A stretch of 64,000 bases of DNA from Pseudoduganella danionis (lineage in GTDB: Bacteria; Pseudomonadota; Gammaproteobacteria; Burkholderiales; Burkholderiaceae_D), in assembly GCF_009720775.1 (NCBI RefSeq), contig NZ_WNKW01000003.1, forward strand, positions 312,028 through 376,027, in the 5' to 3' direction. This document shows positions 37,718 through 46,323 of this stretch, piece after piece. A program made the translations under genes and the position numbers. The notes beneath the pieces were generated by a model, which saw nothing but the letters and a program-made list of their open reading frames with translations, did not search any database and was not told where the DNA came from. Numbering within the stretch: position 1 is the stretch's first letter; each line of letters starts with the position of its first letter.

Positions 37718-38644
37718 ATGTCCAACATCACGCTCGAGGCCGACAATACAGCGGCTGGCGCCAGTGCGGCGCCGGCAGCGGCGCAGCGTGAGCAAGTGGC
37801 GGAAAGCCCCGCGGCCTATGCTGCCGCCGCTGCGGCCGCTCCTGCAACCGCCGTGGCGACTGAAGCCACCACAGCCCCTGCAGTTGCTGCAGCCAGAAAA
37901 TCTTCCCGTGCACCGACGCGCGAGCGCACCGTTGGCACCAAGGTGGCCGGCCAGCCAGCCTTTGTGCTGCATAGTTATCCCTACAAAGAAACCAGCCTGA
38001 TCATCGATCTGTTCACGCGCGACTATGGCCGCGTGGCGCTGATCGCCAAGGGCGCCAAACGTCCCCATTCGCAACTGCGCGGCGTGCTGCAGACCTTCCA
38101 GCCACTGTCCTCTAGCTGGGTCGGCAAATCGGAATTACGTACGCTGACCGATGCCGAATGGGTAGGCGGCATGCTGCCGCTGGAAAAGACCGCACTGCTG
38201 TGCGGCTTCTATCTGAACGAACTGCTGGTCAAACTGCTGGCGCGCGATGATGCCCATCCGGCCCTGTTCGACCATTACGTGGCTACCCTCAACCAGCTGG
38301 CGCATAATGAACCGCCCACCATCGTGCTGCGCAAATTCGAGCGCGCGCTATTGAAAGAGACCGGGGTGGCCGCAGATCTGACCCGCTGTACCGATACCCG
38401 CAGCACGGTGCAGGCCGATGTGGTGTATGTGGTCGATCCCGAACGGGGCCCGCGGCCCCAGCGCGCCGCCGATATCTGGCCCGGCGTGGCAGGCAAGACC
38501 CTGCTCGACATGGAGCGCGAAGATTATCAGGACGGCGCCACGCAGTCCCAGAGCAAACAGTTAATGCGGTTCCTGCTGGCCCACCATCTGGGCGGCGCAC
38601 CGCTGAATACGCGGCAGATCCTGATCGACCTGCTGCAGTTATAA
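37718..38644 (+). CDS. recO: DNA repair protein RecO with Ala-rich N-terminal extension
   Basis: The 308 residues comprise RecO proper (about residues 80-308; [25 protein letters not shown] marks its start) and an alanine/threonine-rich leader of about 75 residues. RecO loads RecA on single-stranded DNA with RecR. GAGGGA supports the ATG at 37718, so the extension is probably translated. The usual family length is about 240 residues. pdxJ follows 21 bases after the stop. Confidence 0.93.
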   Translation: MSNITLEADNTAAGASAAPAAAQREQVAESPAAYAAAAAAAPATAVATEATTAPAVAAARKSSRAPTRERTVGTKVAGQPAFVLHSYPYKETSLIIDLFTRDYGRVALIAKGAKRPHSQLRGVLQTFQPLSSSWVGKSELRTLTDAEWVGGMLPLEKTALLCGFYLNELLVKLLARDDAHPALFDHYVATLNQLAHNEPPTIVLRKFERALLKETGVAADLTRCTDTRSTVQADVVYVVDPERGPRPQRAADIWPGVAGKTLLDMEREDYQDGATQSQSKQLMRFLLAHHLGGAPLNTRQILIDLLQL

Positions 38645-38665
38645 ACCAGATAAACGGTATACACC

Positions 38666-39427
38666 ATGAGCTTTCTGCAACCTGTAGGCACCATCATTGA
38701 TCTCGGCGTGAACATCGACCACGTCGCCACGCTGCGCAATGCGCGCGGCACCAGCTATCCCGATCCCATCCGCGCTGCGTTGCTGGCCGAGCAGGCCGGG
38801 GCTGACTGCATCACGCTGCACCTGCGCGAAGACCGCCGCCATATCAAGGATGCCGACGTGATCGCGCTGGCGCCGCAACTGCTCACGCGCATGAATCTGG
38901 AAGCGGCCGTAACGCAGGAAATGATCGATTTCGCCTGCCGCATCAAGCCGGCCGATGTCTGTCTGGTGCCGGAAAAGCGCACCGAAGTGACTACCGAAGG
39001 CGGACTCGATGTGGTGACCCATTACAAGGCGGTGGAAGCGGCCGTCAAGCAGCTGCAGGCCGAAGGCATACGCGTCAGCCTGTTCATCGATGCGGATGAA
39101 GCGCAGATGGATGCCACGGCCGCCATCGGCGCCCCCGTGATCGAACTGCACACGGGCCGCTATGCCGATACGGCAGGCGCAGAGCAGGCGGCGGAGCTGG
39201 AGCGCATCAAGCGCGGCGCGCTGTATGGCGTAGCCAAAGGCCTGAAGGTGAATGCCGGCCATGGCCTGCATTACACCAATGTGCAGGCGATAGCGGCCAT
39301 CGCTGAAATCGCCGAACTGAATATCGGCCATGCCATCGTCGGCCATGCCGTGTTCGTGGGCTGGGAAAACGCCGTGCGCGAAATGAAGGCCATCATGCTG
39401 GCCACCCGTCTGGGCACGCGCGCATGA
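38666..39427 (+). CDS. pdxJ: Pyridoxine 5-phosphate synthase
   Basis: The 253-residue TIM-barrel enzyme condenses 3-amino-1-hydroxyacetone phosphate with deoxyxylulose phosphate to make pyridoxine 5-phosphate. Motifs include [31 protein letters not shown] and [12 protein letters not shown]. It lies between recO and acpS, as in E. coli. The acpS ATG overlaps the pdxJ stop. Confidence 0.98.
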   Translation: MSFLQPVGTIIDLGVNIDHVATLRNARGTSYPDPIRAALLAEQAGADCITLHLREDRRHIKDADVIALAPQLLTRMNLEAAVTQEMIDFACRIKPADVCLVPEKRTEVTTEGGLDVVTHYKAVEAAVKQLQAEGIRVSLFIDADEAQMDATAAIGAPVIELHTGRYADTAGAEQAAELERIKRGALYGVAKGLKVNAGHGLHYTNVQAIAAIAEIAELNIGHAIVGHAVFVGWENAVREMKAIMLATRLGTRA

Positions 39428-39819
39428 TTTACGGCATAGGCACCGATATCTGCAAGATACCACGCATAGAAGCGTCGCTGGCGCGCTATGGCGACCGCTT
39501 TGCGCGCAAGATACTGGGACCGCAGGAGATGGAAAAGTATCTGGCCCGTAAAGCCAGAAGCGCGTCACGCGGGGTGCGGTTTGTGGCTACCCGTTTCGCC
39601 GCCAAGGAAGCGTTTTCCAAGGCCATAGGGCTGGGCATGCGCATGCCGATGACGTGGACGGCGGCACAGATGCTGAATGCTCCCAGCGGCAAGCCGGTGA
39701 TCGTCTGCAGTGGCGCGCTGCAGGAATTCATGCAGCGGCATAGACTGTCGGCACAGGTGACGATCAGTGATGAAGAAGAGTATGCGGTGGCGTTTGTGAT
39801 CGTCGAGCAGGCCGCATGA
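39424..39819 (+). CDS. acpS: Holo-ACP synthase
   Basis: The 131-residue enzyme shows the AcpS signatures [13 protein letters not shown] and [13 protein letters not shown], which bind Mg and CoA. It attaches the 4 prime-phosphopantetheine group to ACP, linking this block to the fatty acid cluster upstream. The ATG overlaps the pdxJ stop by four bases. Confidence 0.97.
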   Translation: MIYGIGTDICKIPRIEASLARYGDRFARKILGPQEMEKYLARKARSASRGVRFVATRFAAKEAFSKAIGLGMRMPMTWTAAQMLNAPSGKPVIVCSGALQEFMQRHRLSAQVTISDEEEYAVAFVIVEQAA

Positions 39820-39858
39820 GCGGCGTGCGGTGTGTGGCTTGAGTGTGGTGAATTCTAG

Positions 39859-41721
39859 ATGAGCGAAGTGGAAGATAGCGCGCCTGATGCGCGTGCACAG
39901 GTGCTGGCCACGGTGGCCAGGCTGCCCAATCTGCCGGGCGTGTACCGCTATTTCGATGCGGAAGACAAGGTGCTGTATGTGGGCAAGGCGCGCGATCTGA
40001 AGAAGCGCGTGTCGAGCTACTTCCAGAAGAACCTGAGCAGCCCGCGCATCGCCATGATGGTGGAACGTATCGCGCGGCTGGAAACCACCGTCACCCATAG
40101 CGAGGCGGAAGCGCTGATCCTTGAAAATAACCTGATCAAGGCGCTCAGCCCCCGCTTCAATATCCTGTTCCGCGATGATAAGTCCTATCCGTATCTGAAG
40201 ATCACGGGCGGCGAGGCACCGCGCATGGTGTATTACCGTGGCGCGGTCGATCGCAAGAACCAGTATTTCGGGCCTTTCCCCAGTTCGTGGGCCGTCAAGG
40301 AATCCATGCAGATATTGCAGAAGGTATTCCGCCTGCGCACCTGCGAAGACAGCGTGTACAGCAACCGCACGCGGCCCTGTCTGCTCAACCAGATCGGCCG
40401 CTGTAGCGGCCCCTGTGTGGACCTGATCAGCAAGGAAGACTATCAGGCCGACGTCGACAATGCGGCGCGCTTCCTGCGCGGGCGCCAGACCGAGATACTC
40501 GACGAGCTGGAAAAGAAGATGCACGCCTATGCGGCCGAGCTGAAGTTCGAGCAGGCGGCCACCGTGCGTAACCAGATCCAGTCGCTCTCGCGCGTGCTGC
40601 ACCAGCAGAGCATGGAAACCACGGGCGACGCCGATGTGGATATTCTGGCGGTACTGGTGCAGGGTGGCCGTGCCTGCGTCAATCTGGCCATGGTACGCGG
40701 CGGGCGCCATTTGGGCGACCGGGCCTACTTCCCCAACCATATCGGCGATGCGGCAGCGATTGCCGACCAGCCGCTGGAAGTGGAAGTGCTGGCCGCCTTC
40801 CTGGTCCAGCATTACACCGAGAAGTTCATCCCCGGTACGCTGATTCTCAACATCGAATTCGACCAGCCGGCGCTGATGCTGGCGCTGCAGGAGCAGTGCG
40901 GCCACCGTATCCATCTGGTGTTCCAGCCGCAGGACCAGCGCCGCAAATGGCTGGAGCTGGCGCAGAAGGGCGCCGAGATTTCGCTGGCGCGCTTGCTGTC
41001 GGAGCAGGGTTCGCAGCAGTCGCGCACGCGTGCACTGGTGGAGGCGCTGTCGCTGGAGCCGGAAGATATCGACACGCTGCGCATCGAGTGCTTTGATATC
41101 TCGCACACGCAGGGCGAAGCTACCCAGGCTTCGTGCGTGGTGTTCCATCACCACCAGATGCAGAACGGCGAGTACCGCCGCTACAACATCAACGACATCA
41201 CGCCGGGCGACGATTACGCCGCCATGCGCCAGGTGCTGATGCGCCGCTACGAAAAAGTGGCGAACGGTGATGGCGTGATGCCGGACGTGGTGCTGATTGA
41301 TGGCGGCAAAGGCCAGATTGAAATGGCGCGTCAGGTGTTTGCCGAGCTGGGGCTGGATATCAGCCTGATCGTCGGCGTGGCCAAAGGCGAAGGCCGCCGC
41401 GTGGGGCTGGAAACGCTGATGTTTGTCGATGGTCGCGAGGCGCAGGAGCTGGGCAAGGAATCGGCTGCGCTGATGCTGGTGGCGCAGATCCGCGACGAGG
41501 CGCACCGCTTCGCCATTACGGGCATGCGTGCCAAGCGCGCCAAGACGCGCCAGACTTCGCGCCTCGAAGAAATCGAAGGCATAGGCGCCAAGCGGCGCCA
41601 GCGCCTGCTGGCCCGCTTCGGTGGACTGCGCGGCGTGGTCGATGCCAGCGTGGAGGACCTGAAGCAGGTGGAAGGCATCTCGCAGGCACTGGCCGAGGAA
41701 ATCTACCGCCAGCTACACTGA
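39859..41721 (+). CDS. uvrC: Excinuclease UvrC
   Basis: The 620 residues contain a GIY-YIG nuclease domain ([24 protein letters not shown], residues about 25-110), the UVR motif ([23 protein letters not shown]), the RNase H-like nuclease domain ([12 protein letters not shown]) and C-terminal HhH motifs. It makes both incisions in nucleotide excision repair. It starts with ATG at 39859 and precedes pgsA by 99 bases. Confidence 0.98.
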   Translation: MSEVEDSAPDARAQVLATVARLPNLPGVYRYFDAEDKVLYVGKARDLKKRVSSYFQKNLSSPRIAMMVERIARLETTVTHSEAEALILENNLIKALSPRFNILFRDDKSYPYLKITGGEAPRMVYYRGAVDRKNQYFGPFPSSWAVKESMQILQKVFRLRTCEDSVYSNRTRPCLLNQIGRCSGPCVDLISKEDYQADVDNAARFLRGRQTEILDELEKKMHAYAAELKFEQAATVRNQIQSLSRVLHQQSMETTGDADVDILAVLVQGGRACVNLAMVRGGRHLGDRAYFPNHIGDAAAIADQPLEVEVLAAFLVQHYTEKFIPGTLILNIEFDQPALMLALQEQCGHRIHLVFQPQDQRRKWLELAQKGAEISLARLLSEQGSQQSRTRALVEALSLEPEDIDTLRIECFDISHTQGEATQASCVVFHHHQMQNGEYRRYNINDITPGDDYAAMRQVLMRRYEKVANGDGVMPDVVLIDGGKGQIEMARQVFAELGLDISLIVGVAKGEGRRVGLETLMFVDGREAQELGKESAALMLVAQIRDEAHRFAITGMRAKRAKTRQTSRLEEIEGIGAKRRQRLLARFGGLRGVVDASVEDLKQVEGISQALAEEIYRQLH

Positions 41722-41820
41722 AGCCTGCCTCTATGCGCAGTCTCTACAGTGTGCTGGTTTAATGTGCCATAGCAAGGTAGACTAGCGGCGCATTGCCCAA
41801 TTCACGATAGCCGATTATTT

Positions 41821-42402
41821 ATGCCTTTTAATATTCCGATCCTGTTGACCTGGTTGCGCGTGGCGCTGATTCCGCTGGTAGTCGGCGTCTATTATCTGCC
41901 CACCACGGTGCTGCCGGTAGCTGACCAGAATCTGGCGGCCACCATGGTCTTCATCGTCGCGGCGGTGACGGACTGGTTTGACGGTTTTCTGGCGCGGCGC
42001 TGGAACCAGACTTCGGCTTTTGGTGCCTTCCTCGATCCGGTGGCGGACAAGCTGATGGTGGCCGGCGCCTTGCTGGTGCTGGTGCAGCTCGATAGAGCCA
42101 ATGCCGTGCTGTCCTTCATCATCATTGGCCGCGAGATTGCCATTTCCGCGCTGCGCGAATGGATGGCGCAGATCGGCGCTTCCAAGTCGGTGGCGGTCAG
42201 CTCGCTCGGTAAAATCAAAACCACCGCGCAGATGATGGCGATTCCGCTGCTGCTGTTCCATGACGTGCTGTGGGGCGCCATCGATAGCCAGTTCTGGGGC
42301 GCGCGCCTGCTGGAAGTGGCTGCCGTGCTGACTGTGTGGTCGATGTTCTACTATCTGCGTCTGGCCTGGCCGCTGATCAAGGAAAAGTCCGGCCAGCTGT
42401 AA
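41821..42402 (+). CDS. pgsA: Phosphatidylglycerophosphate synthase
   Basis: The 193-residue membrane enzyme has the CDP-alcohol phosphotransferase motif DG-x2-AR-x8-G-x3-D-x3-D in FDGFLARRWNQTSAFGAFLD. It makes PGP from CDP-diacylglycerol and glycerol 3-phosphate. Several hydrophobic helices span the inner membrane. The tRNA cluster starts 123 bases downstream. Confidence 0.97.
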   Translation: MPFNIPILLTWLRVALIPLVVGVYYLPTTVLPVADQNLAATMVFIVAAVTDWFDGFLARRWNQTSAFGAFLDPVADKLMVAGALLVLVQLDRANAVLSFIIIGREIAISALREWMAQIGASKSVAVSSLGKIKTTAQMMAIPLLLFHDVLWGAIDSQFWGARLLEVAAVLTVWSMFYYLRLAWPLIKEKSGQL

Positions 42403-42470
42403 GGGCAGGGCGGGCCGGATTAAATAGGCTAAATGATATTCAATATTTTTGCTTAAACAAAAGATTGCCA

Positions 42471-42498
42471 TTGACAGCCAGCGTAGTTCCTCTATAAT
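42471..42498 (+). promoter_or_regulatory. Sigma-70 promoter of the tRNA-Gly cluster
   Basis: A perfect TTGACA (42471-42476) and a perfect TATAAT (42493-42498) are 16 bases apart, 27 bases before the first tRNA. Confidence 0.95.
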
Positions 42499-42524
42499 GC
42501 TGGCCTGTTGTTGATGACGACGAC

Positions 42525-42600
42525 GCGGGAGTAGCTCAGTTGGTAGAGCGCAACCTTGCCAAGGTTGAGGTCGAGAGTTCGAGACTCTTCTCCCGCTCCA
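42525..42600 (+). tRNA. tRNA-Gly (GCC), copy 1
   Basis: A 76-base cloverleaf from GCGGGAG to the encoded CCA, with anticodon GCC in CTTGCCAAG and a 7-base acceptor stem closed by CTCCCGC. Confidence 0.98.
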
Positions 42601-42662
42601 AAGCATCGATAACGTGGCACTAGCAAGTTTTAAAGCTGAGTGCTAAAATGTTGGACTCCAAT

Positions 42663-42738
42663 GCGGGAGTAGCTCAGTTGGTAGAGCGCAACCTTGCCAA
42701 GGTTGAGGTCGAGAGTTCGAGACTCTTCTCCCGCTCCA
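42663..42738 (+). tRNA. tRNA-Gly (GCC), copy 2
   Basis: Identical to copy 1 over 76 bases; 62 bases of spacer lie before it. Confidence 0.98.
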
Positions 42739-42785
42739 GTTTCCCCGGAAACGGATGGCGCAGTAAAAGTAGTGCAAACTCCTAC

Positions 42786-42861
42786 GCGGGAGTAGCTCAG
42801 TTGGTAGAGCGCAACCTTGCCAAGGTTGAGGTCGAGAGTTCGAGACTCTTCTCCCGCTCCA
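42786..42861 (+). tRNA. tRNA-Gly (GCC), copy 3
   Basis: Identical to copies 1 and 2; a 47-base spacer precedes it. All three and tRNA-Cys are likely on one transcript. Confidence 0.98.
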
Positions 42862-42913
42862 GAATTTCGGATAGCAGTGCGTAACCCGCTGTTACTCCTG
42901 TCAGATTACCTCA

Positions 42914-42987
42914 GGCGAGGTAGCAAAGCGGTTATGCAGCGGCCTGCAAAGCCGTCTAGGTCGGTTCGACTCCGATCCTCGCCTCCA
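42914..42987 (+). tRNA. tRNA-Cys (GCA)
   Basis: A 74-base cloverleaf from GGCGAGG to CCA with anticodon GCA in CCTGCAAAG. Confidence 0.96.
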
Positions 42988-43074
42988 AAAAAATCCCCAA
43001 GAAATCAAATACTTAGCGTTGTGCTTGGTGCGTAGTTTTAGTCCTCGTGGGCTTCACGCGCGCTCAAACTGCTT

Positions 43075-43130
43075 CATTGCTACTTCATTTTGGTAGCAAT
43101 GCTACCTTGCAACGGCTCGCTTTGGCCGTT
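43075..43130. other. Non-coding stretch with two adjacent hairpins after tRNA-Cys
   Basis: CATTGCTAC (43075-43083) pairs with GTAGCAATG (43093-43101), then AACGGC (43111-43116) with GCCGTT (43125-43130). They lie in the 263-base gap between tRNA-Cys and the ridA-like gene, where I find no protein-coding frame. They could end the tRNA operon or be part of a structured RNA. There is no T-run. Confidence 0.4.
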
Positions 43131-43204
43131 GAGGCCAGTTGCAATTCGCCGGTTTAATTACTGCGGAGCTGGCATGTGTGCCATCGCGGGGGGACTAGGC
43201 GTAA

Positions 43205-43240
43205 GTGTGCCACCAGCAAGCCCAGTGGCTGGCGGCACAC
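43205..43240 (-). terminator. Hairpin at the 3 prime side of the RidA gene
   Basis: The 13-base stem at 43205-43217 and 43228-43240 (GTGTGCCACCAGC with GCTGGCGGCACAC) pairs fully in minus-strand RNA with one U-G wobble. It starts 11 bases after the stop of the minus-strand gene. It lacks a T-run. Confidence 0.45.
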
Positions 43241-43250
43241 GGAACAGCGC

Positions 43251-43661
43251 TTAGGCCGGCAGTACCGGCAGTTGTGCTACGGCTTCGATTTCTATGAGGG
43301 TGTCGCGCGAAGCGAGGGATGCCACTCCCACCCCGGTCAGGGCTGGCCGGATAGTGCCGAAGTGCCGCGCAAAGACGGGCACAATCTGCTCCATACTGTC
43401 GGCTAATTCACCGCGCACATAGATGCGAACCTGCAATACATTTTCCAGCGCGGTACCGGCTGCCCTGAGAACGCTAGATAGTTGCTCTAGCGCGCCTTCA
43501 GTCTGCCCCTCCAGGCTGGTATGGCGGACCTGAGAATGTATATCCCAGTCCACCTGGCCGGATACATACACGAGCCGGGTGTTTAAATCGACTTTAGCCT
43601 GGGACATACCTACAGCAGCACCATCGTAGAGGTGGGCAGGGTTGATTAAGATAGTTGACAT
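43251..43661 (-). CDS. Rid family protein, Arg105 position changed
   Basis: The ATG at 43661 follows AGAAGTG and gives 136 residues; a GTG at 43673 would add four. The RidA/YjgF fold is clear: LVYVSGQVDWD, VLQVRIYV and TLIEIEAVAQLPV. RidA hydrolyses enamine/imine intermediates such as 2-aminoacrylate. The arginine that binds the substrate carboxylate in RidA sits in a VARLP-type stretch; here it reads VASLAS, with Ser in the Arg place, so deaminase activity may be lost, as in other Rid subfamilies. The LysR-type gene lies 81 bases upstream on the same strand. Confidence 0.85.
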   Translation of the reverse strand: MSTILINPAHLYDGAAVGMSQAKVDLNTRLVYVSGQVDWDIHSQVRHTSLEGQTEGALEQLSSVLRAAGTALENVLQVRIYVRGELADSMEQIVPVFARHFGTIRPALTGVGVASLASRDTLIEIEAVAQLPVLPA

Positions 43662-43742
43662 AGCATCTTTCACTTCTGGTGGAGAAGTGCGCGATTATAA
43701 AAATCGCATTTGCCGTCAAAAAGTGCTGTTTGCTTGTAGCCC

Positions 43743-44648
43743 TTACAAGCAAACACTACTTGCATTACCGGGCAATGCCCGGGCTATGTCGAGTACCCAT
43801 GTCAGCAATGGATCGCCGGACATCGCCCCATGGTAAGCCGCCACCACTTGAAAGCCCGGAGGGTACTTCTGTAGCGGAATCTCGACCAGACCAGCGCTGG
43901 GCATTAATCTGGACGGTATGAACGCCACCAGATCCGACTGTCTGAGGTAGGCCTGCGCCATCCAGAACGAGGGGACTGTCGCCACCACATTGCGCTTCAG
44001 TCCCTGCTGTGCAAACCAGCTACTGGCGGAACCATCAAAGCTAGCGACGCCGGGAGATACCACCAGAAAATCGTGCTGCGCCAGCGCGCTGATCGCAAGC
44101 GGAGCGGCATTGTTGGCGAGCGCTTGCGCGGACACGCACATATATTTCTCGGTAAAAAGCGGGGTCGACATCAAACCTTCGGGAACATAGCCGCTGGAGG
44201 TGAACGCGATATCGAGCTCGCCAGTCTGCAGGCGGCGATTCAGGCTGAATGACTCGATATTGGACAGTTTCAGTTTTACCTGTGGCGCGCGAGCCCGTAG
44301 CTGGCGGAACAGCGGATCGACCAGTATGAGCTGAGTGTAGTCCGTGGCGGAAATACTCAGGCTGCGCACCATGCTTTCCAGCGGTTCGTCCGACGGTTTG
44401 GGCATGGAACTGATCAGTGCGAACAGTTGGTCTATATGGCCGCGTATCTGCTGCCCATACGCGGTCGCTACCACACCATGGCCGCTGCGCTGAAACACCG
44501 GGTCGCCGAGGATGGCGCGGATTTTCTTCAGTTGGAGGCTGGCTGCCTGCTGCGAAATATTGAGCGCCTCTGCGGCAGCAGAAACCGTTCCCGTGGCATA
44601 AATTTCCCGCAGCAAGCGCAGATGACAGATTTCCAGCTTCTCGAACAT
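43743..44648 (-). CDS. LysR-type transcriptional regulator
   Basis: The ATG at 44648 with GAGG six bases upstream gives 301 residues. The N-terminal winged HTH (LLREIYATGTVSAAAEALNISQQAASLQLKKI) and the LysR substrate-binding domain (about 90-300) are evident. Its target is unknown; the adjacent Rid gene on the same strand is a candidate. GC content and codon use are like the neighbours. The effector cannot be named. Confidence 0.9.
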   Translation of the reverse strand: MFEKLEICHLRLLREIYATGTVSAAAEALNISQQAASLQLKKIRAILGDPVFQRSGHGVVATAYGQQIRGHIDQLFALISSMPKPSDEPLESMVRSLSISATDYTQLILVDPLFRQLRARAPQVKLKLSNIESFSLNRRLQTGELDIAFTSSGYVPEGLMSTPLFTEKYMCVSAQALANNAAPLAISALAQHDFLVVSPGVASFDGSASSWFAQQGLKRNVVATVPSFWMAQAYLRQSDLVAFIPSRLMPSAGLVEIPLQKYPPGFQVVAAYHGAMSGDPLLTWVLDIARALPGNASSVCL

Positions 44649-44771
44649 AGCTATCCTCATACGAAGTCTGCAGACCGATGAGGTCGTTAGCCCGGTCGCG
44701 CAGTGAGGGGGCGATTTTACTATGCCACACTAGCTTGCATGCCGTGACGATCTCGCTGGCGGTGCCTCGCG

Positions 44772-45428
44772 TTAGCTTTCGGTTGGGCTGCTTACAGTGC
44801 AGGGCTGGCGCGCCACCAGTCCGATCAGGGCGGAGCGGCCCGTGTGGCGGGCGCCTTCGCTGAGCTCGGCGTCGTACTCGCGCAGTTCGAGGATCTCCAT
44901 GCCGGCAAACGCTTGCGTCAGCAGTTCGCGCGTGTACAGATGATCAAGCTGGGGTGGGCCGCCGGTTTTGTAGTCGAGCTGCTTGGGCGTGTAGCCTTGC
45001 AGGATCAGGATGCCGCCCGGTTTCAGGCTGTCCCGTATGTGCTGGAATATGCGAGCCCGCATGGCTGGATCGGCAAACTGGAAGAAGATGGCGGCGACCC
45101 CGTCATAACGTGCTGGCGGCCAGGTCCAGTTGTCGCAGTCGGCCACGTCGTACTGCACGGTGACGCCTTGGCTGCTGGCTAGCTGACGCGCTTTTTCTAC
45201 CCCGACCGCGGAAATGTCGAAGGCTTCCACCTCTAGGCCTTGCTGCGCCAGCCAGACGCTGTTGCGGCCTTCACCATCGGCCACGCACAGGATGCGGCTG
45301 CCGGTCGCCCACACGCTGGCGTGCTGGCGCAGAAATTCGTTGGGCGTGGTGCCGAACACGTATTCGCTGCTAGCGTAACGCGCATCCCAGACGGCGGATG
45401 GCGCTTGAGTATCAGATGGCTGGTTCAT
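44772..45428 (-). CDS. Class I SAM-dependent methyltransferase, last gene of sulfide operon
   Basis: The 218 residues show a class I methyltransferase: WDARYASSEYVFGTTPNEFL, ILCVADGEGRNSVWLAQQG for SAM binding, and VAAIFFQFAD near motif IV. It resembles TehB/UbiE-like small-molecule methylases. The start has AGGAG eight bases upstream. It is 45 bases after the TauE-type gene and probably in the same operon, so a sulfur or thiol acceptor is an attractive but unproven substrate. Confidence 0.82.
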   Translation of the reverse strand: MNQPSDTQAPSAVWDARYASSEYVFGTTPNEFLRQHASVWATGSRILCVADGEGRNSVWLAQQGLEVEAFDISAVGVEKARQLASSQGVTVQYDVADCDNWTWPPARYDGVAAIFFQFADPAMRARIFQHIRDSLKPGGILILQGYTPKQLDYKTGGPPQLDHLYTRELLTQAFAGMEILELREYDAELSEGARHTGRSALIGLVARQPCTVSSPTES

Positions 45429-45473
45429 GCGGGCTCCTGCTGCGTAGACGTGATAAGAGGGGCACGGCGGCGA

Positions 45474-46298
45474 TTACAGTGCCCGTATGAATAGTGCCAC
45501 GGCGACGCCTGCTGACACCAGAGCAAATGCTTGCTGCAGAACGGGGCCTGCCAGTCTGGCGGCCAGTAGCCGGCCGCTCGTCATGCCGACCAGTGCACCC
45601 GCGGAAAACGGCACAGCTATGGCCCACAGCAGGTGGCCGGTGGCAGCACTGGCGGCGACACCGGAAAACGATACCAGCGCGATCACGGCCAGCGATGTCG
45701 ACAGGATGGACTGGGTATTCAGATCCGTATAGCGCTGCAAAGCGGGCACCATGACGAAACCGCCGCCCACGCCGAGCAGCCCAGACAGGCCACCCGCCAG
45801 CAGTCCGGACATGGCCAGCGCGCGCGCGCAAGGGGCGGTCCAGTTCAGCTTGCCGCGCTGTATGTCGAGCCGGCAGGGCGGGGCAGCTTGCGGCGTGCTG
45901 CCTGTGCCACTGCTACTGTTGGCAGCATTAGCACTGGAGGCAGTGGCCGTCGCACGCTGGTAGACGCGCCACGCCACATACAGCAGCACCACAGCAAACA
46001 CCATGCTGAGCGGCCGGTTGGGCGTGCGCTGCGCCAGCCACAGGCCCAGCGGCGAGCACAATATGCCCGCGCCGGCGATCAGCAGCGCGGCCTTGTAGCG
46101 CACCGTACCCTGTTTGAGGCCCATGACGGCGCCCAGCGCGGCGGCCAGTGCCACCGCCAGCAGGCCTATCGGCCCGGCCTGCGCCATGTTCAGGCCCGCG
46201 CCGAATACCAATAGCGGCACGGCCAGTATGCCGCCGCCCGCACCCGTCAACGCGAGGATGATGCCGACCGTGAAGCCTAACAGGCTGACCACCATCAT
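45474..46298 (-). CDS. TauE/SafE family sulfite/organosulfur exporter
   Basis: The 274-residue inner-membrane protein has about eight hydrophobic helices and the TauE start MMVVSLLGFTVGIILALTGAGGGILAVPLLVFG, with a second GLLGVGGGFVMVPAL repeat. It should move sulfite or another sulfur anion out of the cell. It is 25 bases after the SQR fusion gene and in the same direction, so it likely clears oxidation products. Confidence 0.88.
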   Translation of the reverse strand: MMVVSLLGFTVGIILALTGAGGGILAVPLLVFGAGLNMAQAGPIGLLAVALAAALGAVMGLKQGTVRYKAALLIAGAGILCSPLGLWLAQRTPNRPLSMVFAVVLLYVAWRVYQRATATASSANAANSSSGTGSTPQAAPPCRLDIQRGKLNWTAPCARALAMSGLLAGGLSGLLGVGGGFVMVPALQRYTDLNTQSILSTSLAVIALVSFSGVAASAATGHLLWAIAVPFSAGALVGMTSGRLLAARLAGPVLQQAFALVSAGVAVALFIRAL

Positions 46299-46323
46299 CG
46301 CTGCTTCTCCTTGCGCTGTGCAC

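Noticed and set aside
39565..41505. 646-codon minus-strand frame antisense to uvrC
   Set aside because: Shadow of uvrC and acpS; no family similarity and atypical composition.
42648..42884. 78-codon frame repeating GVAQLVERNLAKVEVESSRLFSRS
   Set aside because: It is a translation of the tandem tRNA-Gly genes, not a protein gene.
42525..42987. Repeated units considered as a CRISPR array
   Set aside because: The repeats are 76-base tRNA genes with encoded CCA, not short repeats with spacers.
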